This document shows, one piece after another, positions 58,839-64,000 of a DNA stretch of 64,000 bases. The notes under the pieces are model-generated. The model did not search any database and was not told the DNA's origin. It saw nothing but the letters and a program-made list of their open reading frames with translations. Source of the stretch: Spirosoma sp. 48-14 (GTDB taxonomy: Bacteria; Bacteroidota; Bacteroidia; Cytophagales; Spirosomataceae); NCBI RefSeq assembly GCF_001898575.1, contig NZ_MKUD01000025.1:1892-65891 (forward strand), read 5' to 3'. The translations under genes and the position numbers were made by a program. Each line of letters starts with the position of its first letter. The first letter of the stretch is position 1.

Positions 58839-60140
58839 ATGTGCGTTCTTTTCTGGTTTCGCAAATCCACCATTTCGAATCAAGTACCCACTAACAAAAC
58901 CACCGATGACCCTAAAGGCTTCATCCAAAGGCGCGTCACGTATAATGCAGACCGTGACGAACTTGGCTCAACACATATTGAATGTTATAAATCTCAATGG
59001 GATGCCGTACACCAGGTATTTAAAGGAAAATCCGTCTGGGCTCAAGAACAGAATAAAAAACTTAAATCCCTTGAGCAGCGTATTTCCAAACTCGTTGAAG
59101 ACTTAGAACGAGAACATGAAGAGGTTACTATACCTCTGATAAAAAACTACTTCTGTAATAAAAAACGAATTCGGGGAGGCCAGGAAGTTAATACGAATCG
59201 CCAGGTCATCTATTCGTTAATCGATCTTTGCACCGCTCATTATGACCATCAGCAAAAGCGGCAGAAATTGAAAAAAATTACGGAGTCTACCCTTGAAATT
59301 CAGTCAAATTATGCTGCCAACATTGGCGATTATTTGCGCTCAAAAAAAATAGACAGGCTACCAGCCTCATCCTTAAACCATGATTTCATGGAAGATTTAG
59401 CTATTTACCTGGCTGAATCGGAAGGGTTCGCGGGTAGTCACATTGAAAAACACCTGAAATTTGTAAAACAAACCTTAAAGTGGGCTACTGATCGGGGCAA
59501 ACTGGTTAAAAACCCGCTGGCTGGTTATAAAATTGAGAGTTTTGAAGAAGAACCAGACACTACCCATCTTACCATTGAGGAGCTGCAACGGCTTATTCAT
59601 TTTGATTTCGATACACTTGCCAAATCAAAAAAAATTCATGCCCTCACAGCGGAAACGTTAGAAAAAGAACGGGATGCATTTGTTTTTAACTGTTTTACTG
59701 GAATGCATCACTGTGATTATACATCTAAACGTTACCACATTGAACTCGATCACCAAGGCAATTACTGGCTCACTGGCCAGCGGAAAAAGACCAATAAACC
59801 CTTTTTCCTTAAGCTGCTGGAGCCTAGTGTAGCAATTCTCAAAAAATATGACGGTTTAGAAAATCTTCCGGTCAAGTCGAACCAGAAACGGAATGATTCG
59901 CTAAAACTGATCGCGGCTTTTGTCAATCTGCCAATGAATCTATCTACCAAGATAGCCAGAAAGACATTTGCGGACTTAGCCCTGAATGAAATGCTTATCC
60001 CTTCGGATGATGTGGCCACGATGCTTGGTCTTACCTCAACCGATAGGCTAAAGCATTATGTTAGGCCACGGCGTAACCGAATCGCCAAATTGCTTTCCAG
60101 TTGGGAGCAATTAGCCAATCCGAAGCAGTCAAAAAATTAA
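58839..60140 (+). CDS. Tyrosine-recombinase integrase of element 2
   Basis: 433 residues from ATG 58839 (MCVLFWFRKSTIS, the usual start in this family; ATGs at 58782 and 58821 are alternatives). The catalytic boxes read NCFTGMHHCDY (Arg replaced by His), STKIARKTFAD (His replaced by Lys) and MLGLTS (His replaced by Leu), with Tyr in KHYVR. They carry the same substitutions as the element 1 integrase, so both belong to one divergent clade. Confidence 0.9.
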   Translation: MCVLFWFRKSTISNQVPTNKTTDDPKGFIQRRVTYNADRDELGSTHIECYKSQWDAVHQVFKGKSVWAQEQNKKLKSLEQRISKLVEDLEREHEEVTIPLIKNYFCNKKRIRGGQEVNTNRQVIYSLIDLCTAHYDHQQKRQKLKKITESTLEIQSNYAANIGDYLRSKKIDRLPASSLNHDFMEDLAIYLAESEGFAGSHIEKHLKFVKQTLKWATDRGKLVKNPLAGYKIESFEEEPDTTHLTIEELQRLIHFDFDTLAKSKKIHALTAETLEKERDAFVFNCFTGMHHCDYTSKRYHIELDHQGNYWLTGQRKKTNKPFFLKLLEPSVAILKKYDGLENLPVKSNQKRNDSLKLIAAFVNLPMNLSTKIARKTFADLALNEMLIPSDDVATMLGLTSTDRLKHYVRPRRNRIAKLLSSWEQLANPKQSKN

Positions 60141-60202
60141 CTGTTTATAATTCAGGGAATTAACGTCTAAATTATTTTTTATTAAATTGTGCACCCCTGA
60201 AA

Positions 60203-60237
60203 TTACAAAACAGTCTCATTATGAGACTGTTTTGTAA
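60203..60237. terminator. Near-perfect palindrome between integrase 2 and terminase
   Basis: Arms of 17 bp around a single T (TTACAAAACAGTCTCAT and its inverse), ending TTTTGTAAAA. It is a terminator-like hairpin usable from both converging genes. Confidence 0.75.
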
Positions 60238-60398
60238 AAGTACCCCTCGTTTTCGGGCATTTTTTTCTTTATTGACCCCGCCCTTTAGCATTTTGGAAAT
60301 TTCCACTTTCCAAAATCCCGAATATATGAATTGAGTCTAGCGGAAATTGGAAAGTAGACCGAGGGTACATTTTTAGGATTGGAAAGTAGTTTGGTTCA

Positions 60399-61916
60399 TT
60401 AAAAGTAATCCAGTTCAAAGTCGCTACCCCCGTTATAAAAACCCCTGCCCCCTTTCAGTTTCCATAATAGGTAATAGTCCACTGTGTCCGACAGGTGGGT
60501 GGCCAGTTCCTGGTCTACCTTGCTGCTCTCACTCTGTTTGTTCTTCGTGTAGTCGGTGTTCAATGGGCTGTTGTCCATGCTGATCACCGTAGCCTTACAC
60601 CGTATCCCATCCACCCGTACCCGAACCAGCTCTACACTACGCTCAGCAAATACGTTGTTAATGTCCTTGAACTTGTCGATATGGGGAGGGTTATAATTCA
60701 ACGGCTCCACAGAAACCACCCATCCAGAAGCCTCCAAAATTTCGGCCACCTGCTCAAACATCGATTTTGTAGAACCTGCCGATTTATTCTTCCCATTACG
60801 GTCACCCGTCAGAACTACCTCTTTTAAGGCATGCCCCTCATACTCGGCGGCTATCTGGGTGGCCAGCGTCTGGGCCATTGTCATGGCCACCCCATCGGCA
60901 TCGATGCCCGGCTCCTTACAATATAGGTTATCCACCAGCCTAGCCAGCGTTCGATTACTCTGCCAGATTGTACCGCTGGTAAAATGGGCGTTAAAGTCCA
61001 GACTTATCTCCAGCGCCTGATGTGGGTTGTATAATAAGCCATCGGGAAAGCAGGCCCGCCCCTCATGCTCCTCGCTTTCCTCACGGATCACATGAATATG
61101 ATGCTGAAATGACGGGTAAAAGTTGTGGGGCATTTTGGAAAGTCGCTTTCCTTCTACTTCCACCTCATACTCCAGCTTGGTCAGGCTCTTTTTCAGCGTG
61201 TCCAGATAATCCCCTGGAAGAAACGCTAAATTATCGCGGGTCTTTACTTCCAGAAAGAAGTATTTTTCAGGCTCTTTTTTGGCCAGCTCCTCAATCTCGT
61301 ACATCCACTGACCGCCCAAATCCCAGGGAGGGCTCGAAAAGACAGCCAGCATATGGTGAAACGTCGAATCATACACCCCTACATTGGCCCGGAGCGTGGG
61401 CAGTACAACTTTGAGCCAATCCTTTTTAAAATTGAGCCCTTCATCGATCACGTATAAATCATAGTTGGCTCCCCGGTTTTCGGCAGCGGCCAGTTTAAAA
61501 CTTTCAAACTCGATCACAAAACCATTGGGAAAACTGATGCAGTTCTCCCAAATGTCAGGCGCTTCGTGGGGCCGCTCGAAATGTTCGGGTGGTTCCCGCC
61601 AAAGCACAAAACAGCCCTCACCAGTCTTAAAATTATATTCGGAAATGCCGTGACGTTTCCAGCCCGCTTTTAAGCCCGAGGTGAGTTTGGATTTAGCCTT
61701 TTTGATAGTCGGAACACCCCACCCACATTTAGCCCTTGGTAATTCATCCGAGGCCAGGTACAGGAAATCGGAAAGCGTGATGGACTTCCCCGAACCCCGC
61801 CCCCCGATCATGCCCGCTATTTTAAAATGATGGCTAAAAACAGCCTGTAAAAAGGTGGCCTGTTTTTCGTTGACTTCCACCACCAGCTCATCCACCCCGC
61901 TATCCACTAATTTCAT
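60399..61916 (-). CDS. Terminase large subunit
   Basis: 505 residues. The ATPase domain has Walker A MIGGRGSGKS and Walker B YDLYVIDEG. The RNase H-like nuclease domain starts at LEISLDFNAHFTSGTIW and ends with HLSDTVDYYLLWKL. It drives DNA packaging and cutting in tailed phages. It lies last in its operon, next to the integrase gene. Confidence 0.93.
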   Translation of the reverse strand: MKLVDSGVDELVVEVNEKQATFLQAVFSHHFKIAGMIGGRGSGKSITLSDFLYLASDELPRAKCGWGVPTIKKAKSKLTSGLKAGWKRHGISEYNFKTGEGCFVLWREPPEHFERPHEAPDIWENCISFPNGFVIEFESFKLAAAENRGANYDLYVIDEGLNFKKDWLKVVLPTLRANVGVYDSTFHHMLAVFSSPPWDLGGQWMYEIEELAKKEPEKYFFLEVKTRDNLAFLPGDYLDTLKKSLTKLEYEVEVEGKRLSKMPHNFYPSFQHHIHVIREESEEHEGRACFPDGLLYNPHQALEISLDFNAHFTSGTIWQSNRTLARLVDNLYCKEPGIDADGVAMTMAQTLATQIAAEYEGHALKEVVLTGDRNGKNKSAGSTKSMFEQVAEILEASGWVVSVEPLNYNPPHIDKFKDINNVFAERSVELVRVRVDGIRCKATVISMDNSPLNTDYTKNKQSESSKVDQELATHLSDTVDYYLLWKLKGGRGFYNGGSDFELDYF

Positions 61917-62436
61917 AATTCGTATTTTCCACGTCCCCGCTGGAGGGGCCGTTGTTTACGGTGAGTTGTTTTACTTTGAAGACCACTTTGGAAGGCTTTT
62001 TATACGTCTCCGTATCCACCACTTTCTGGTTATCGTAAGCGCCATCGATCTTAGCGGCTTCTTTCAGCAAAAGCGAATAATTATAAAAATCGTCGACGTC
62101 CAGGGCTTTCTTAGCCGCTTCCCGGAACATCTCCGCATAAAGGTATTTTACTCCCTCTTTTTCGCGGCCTTGCCGTAATTCAGCAAATACGGCATAGGCT
62201 AGCGCTAAAATCTCCCGTGCCCTTCGCTCTTGTATAGATCGGCTATTTTTGAGCATGGCCAAAACCTGACTATCGGTATGGCCTTGTTTTAACCAGGCTC
62301 GGGCCGAATCGATTTTATCCCAGGTATCCCATTGTGACGGATTGAGTTCCGTTCCGTCTAAGAGATGCTGCTGGTAAACGGTGAGCTCATCCCGTACTTT
62401 CTCCAGGTATTTGTTATTGCTCTTTAGCTGCTTCAT
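61900..62436 (-). CDS. Probable terminase small subunit
   Basis: 178 residues, helical. The segment WDKIDSARAWLKQGHTDSQV has HTH character, and the gene overlaps the large terminase gene by 17 bp. Small terminases recognise the packaging site. Assignment rests on position and fold type. Confidence 0.68.
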   Translation of the reverse strand: MKQLKSNNKYLEKVRDELTVYQQHLLDGTELNPSQWDTWDKIDSARAWLKQGHTDSQVLAMLKNSRSIQERRAREILALAYAVFAELRQGREKEGVKYLYAEMFREAAKKALDVDDFYNYSLLLKEAAKIDGAYDNQKVVDTETYKKPSKVVFKVKQLTVNNGPSSGDVENTNYEISG

Positions 62437-62821
62437 AGCTGATTAATCTTAAATCCTCTTCATATTGGTTTTTGATGGCCAGAAGCCGGGCCAGTTCCTG
62501 CTGCCAGAGGGCTACTTTAGCGTGGTCAGGTTTCTCCGCCAGCTTACTCTCGTATTTAGAAATATTCACCCGTGTTTTTTGGAGCTCCAGCTTAATCTCG
62601 GCTTGGCTGAGTCCACTGGTGGCCATCGTCGGCTTTGCCACTGGCTCAGCTCGTCGTTTCTGGCCAGTCTGTAGTTCGTAGCGTACATCTTTCCAGCGTT
62701 CCCGGATTTCCAGAATTTGGGCCACTACGGATTTACGGCCTTCCACATCATCAGGCGCAAAATCAGCCAGGGTATTACTTAAAAGAGCAGCCTGCTGGTG
62801 GAGTTCTTCGCTCTCCAGCAA
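62414..62821 (-). CDS. Coiled-coil protein, probable -1 frameshift partner
   Basis: 135 residues from the first usable (TTG) codon, but the frame is open without an ATG back to the slippery site at 62887-62893, about 157 codons in all. Helical coiled coil (IKLELQKTRVNISKYESKLA, ELARLLAIKNQYEEDLRL). It is most likely translated mainly as a fusion to the upstream gene. Confidence 0.65.
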   Translation of the reverse strand: MLESEELHQQAALLSNTLADFAPDDVEGRKSVVAQILEIRERWKDVRYELQTGQKRRAEPVAKPTMATSGLSQAEIKLELQKTRVNISKYESKLAEKPDHAKVALWQQELARLLAIKNQYEEDLRLISYEAAKEQ

Positions 62822-62880
62822 TAGCTGCTCTTTGCCCGGATCGATACCGGATTCGTTAGCCAGGTTAGTGGCCAGTGGGG

Positions 62881-63240
62881 TTAACTGTTTTTTTTTGCTG
62901 CTGGAACGGGCGATTTTGCAGAACTCACCATTTTTTCGAGTTCGCCAATTTTCAGTTCTTTCTCAATAAGCTGGTCCTTTAGAGTCGCATTTTCATGTAA
63001 AAGCGCCTGATAGTTCGCCGTGACCGTTGCTAATTGCTCGGCCAACTCATGCCCGTTCTCTGAATCATCGACGGGCTGAGGGCTTGCCACTGGCTGCTCC
63101 TGACGTTCGGCTTCTGCGGCTTGCTCGTACTCAGTTTGCGCCTTCTCCCAGGCTGCTTTTTTGTGGTCTACCTGGTCAGCATTATAGGCCATTTCGGCCA
63201 GTTGAGCCGCTGCCAATAATTGGGTGAGTGCTACTTTCAT
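62881..63240 (-). CDS. Coiled-coil protein ending at a frameshift site
   Basis: 119 residues, helical (LTQLLAAAQLAEMAYNADQV, TVTANYQALLHENATLKDQL), ending in PVPAAKKNS. Its last codons contain A AAA AAC in the zero frame. A -1 shift there would add about 156 residues. Protein pairs of this layout are known as tail assembly chaperones in tailed phages, but the location next to terminase is unusual for that. Confidence 0.68.
   Translation of the reverse strand: MKVALTQLLAAAQLAEMAYNADQVDHKKAAWEKAQTEYEQAAEAERQEQPVASPQPVDDSENGHELAEQLATVTANYQALLHENATLKDQLIEKELKIGELEKMVSSAKSPVPAAKKNS
62887..62893 (-). promoter_or_regulatory. -1 ribosomal frameshift slippery heptamer
   Basis: A AAA AAC in the zero frame, six codons' worth of A-rich sequence with nine A in a row, two codons before the TAA stop. 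The -1 frame is open for 157 codons. Canonical X XXY YYZ form. Confidence 0.65.
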
Positions 63241-63273
63241 CGTATTTGTCGAAAAATAAAGTTTAGATACTCC

Positions 63274-63465
63274 TTAAGCCACTTTTGCTGATTTGGCTAA
63301 ATTTTCGGTAGCCATCTCCACTACCTGCACATATACCCCTGGATACGTTGCCTGGATCATCTCGGCATCCGCTATGGCCATGCTTTCGCCAATGATCACA
63401 CTGCGCTCCCCAAAACCGAATTTAATGCCCGTCGAATCGTTTAAAATCTCTACTTTTTTTGCCAT
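63274..63465 (-). CDS. Small hypothetical phage protein
   Basis: 63 residues (VEILNDSTGIKFGFGERSVI, ADAEMIQATYPGVYVQVVEM). A compact alpha/beta protein typical of short genes between phage structural genes. Unrecognised. Confidence 0.65.
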   Translation of the reverse strand: MAKKVEILNDSTGIKFGFGERSVIIGESMAIADAEMIQATYPGVYVQVVEMATENLAKSAKVA

Positions 63466-63538
63466 TGTCGTCTTTAGATAAGTGAATGAATGATTGAGTG
63501 CGTTAGCTATTCCTCATTCATTCATTGGTTGATTAATT

Positions 63539-64000
63539 TTACGCTACTGTAACCCCTGGAATGGTCACTGAATCGGCCAGCGGTACGTAGCCGAACATAT
63601 ACCCATCCTGTTTGGCTTTTAGCGTCCATTCGCGTCGGTCACTGCCTTTTGCTCCCGAGGTGTGGGTAATTTCAAACTGGATACCCAGGAACGAGGAACC
63701 TACCACCACACGTTTGCCATCGGTCAGGATCACTACCGCTACGCACTCGGTATTCAGTAGTTTATCGATAGCCGCTACCTGCTCTTTGTTGTAGCCCGCT
63801 ATTTTCACGTCCAGGCTCTGCTCCCAACTCTGGTAACCCGTGGCCCCTTTCAAGGCCTGGTCAATCTTGAGCGAGTTGTCCGACACCTGCACTTCTACGA
63901 AAGTGGGGACGGGTATACCCGTTGCCAGGGTGGGCGCGACAGCCGATTCACCCCCAACAATATCCGCCCGTTTGGGCCATTCCGCCGTAAACTGATCGGT
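63539..64000 (-). CDS. Phage structural protein, 5' end outside window
   Basis: 154 codons, open to the window edge without a start. FTAEWPKRADIVGGESAVAP and WEQSLDVKIAGYNKEQVAAI with a beta-rich end (DGYMFGYVPLADSVTIPGVT) look like a tube or major structural protein. Exact role cannot be fixed from the fragment. Confidence 0.65.
   Translation of the reverse strand, partial: TDQFTAEWPKRADIVGGESAVAPTLATGIPVPTFVEVQVSDNSLKIDQALKGATGYQSWEQSLDVKIAGYNKEQVAAIDKLLNTECVAVVILTDGKRVVVGSSFLGIQFEITHTSGAKGSDRREWTLKAKQDGYMFGYVPLADSVTIPGVTVA

Larger units (their letters stand above)
58601..64000. mobile_element. Element 2: tailed-phage-like prophage, left part
   Basis: It begins at the duplicated att core with its own integrase, then minus-strand genes ending in a large terminase. 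It runs out of the window. The terminase distinguishes it from element 1. Confidence 0.8.

Overview
The window is a piece of a Bacteroidota chromosome, most likely a Cytophagales bacterium close to Spirosoma. Supporting signs are a hybrid two-component sensor with an AraC output, a MurF-alanine racemase fusion, ThuA/sugar dehydrogenase/cytochrome c fusions, a NrtR/AraR-type Nudix regulator, lipoproteins with short lipoboxes, and a textbook Bacteroidota promoter (TTG-N19-TAnnTTTG) in front of tRNA-Ser. The genus is inference.

Positions 1-27.6 kb are ordinary chromosome. In order: the start of an FG-GAP repeat protein, a giant hybrid sensor, MurF/Alr, CorA, a lipoprotein, an S41 protease, a LytTR/LytS pair, an AlkA-type glycosylase, a small secreted protein, a ThuA-dehydrogenase-cytochrome fusion, a second ThuA protein with its probable Nudix-type regulator and palindromic operator, an amber-interrupted lipoprotein, a DUF4403 lipoprotein, a FeoB-associated peptide, a DinB/YfiT protein, an inositol monophosphatase, a truncated Uma2 gene and purL. 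Large palindromes lie between several of these genes.

At 27,597-27,681 lies tRNA-Ser(UGA). Its 3' end (17 bp) is repeated at 58,601-58,617, so 27,666-58,617 is an integrated element of about 31 kb (element 1). It carries an integrase at the left end and an XRE repressor with four spaced operators at the right end. Between them is one long, mostly minus-strand programme. No terminase, portal, tape measure or tail gene is visible. Instead there is a small Zot/A32-like packaging-type ATPase, a plausible 286-residue capsid protein, a 41-residue basic peptide and more than a dozen small proteins with one terminal membrane segment. There are also a pectate-lyase-fold spike, two SGNH esterases, two transglycosylases, an M23 peptidase, an NlpC/P60-like enzyme and two HExxH proteins. 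The gene content suggests a tailless, internal-membrane (double-jelly-roll type) temperate virus rather than a tailed phage. A 1.26-kb stretch at 52.2-53.5 kb without coding sequence holds a row of tRNA-like elements on the coding strand, at least two with a large insertion in the anticodon loop. Two arrays of a 10-bp repeat flank the presumed morphogenesis block, one of them next to a ribbon-helix-helix gene.

From 58,601 to the window end a second element (element 2) begins at the duplicated att site with its own integrase. It has a conventional large terminase, a probable small terminase, a gene pair joined by a perfect -1 frameshift heptamer (A AAA AAC), and a partial structural gene at the edge. 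This one looks like a tailed prophage. The two elements are stacked in tandem on one tRNA gene, and both integrases lack the same canonical catalytic residues.
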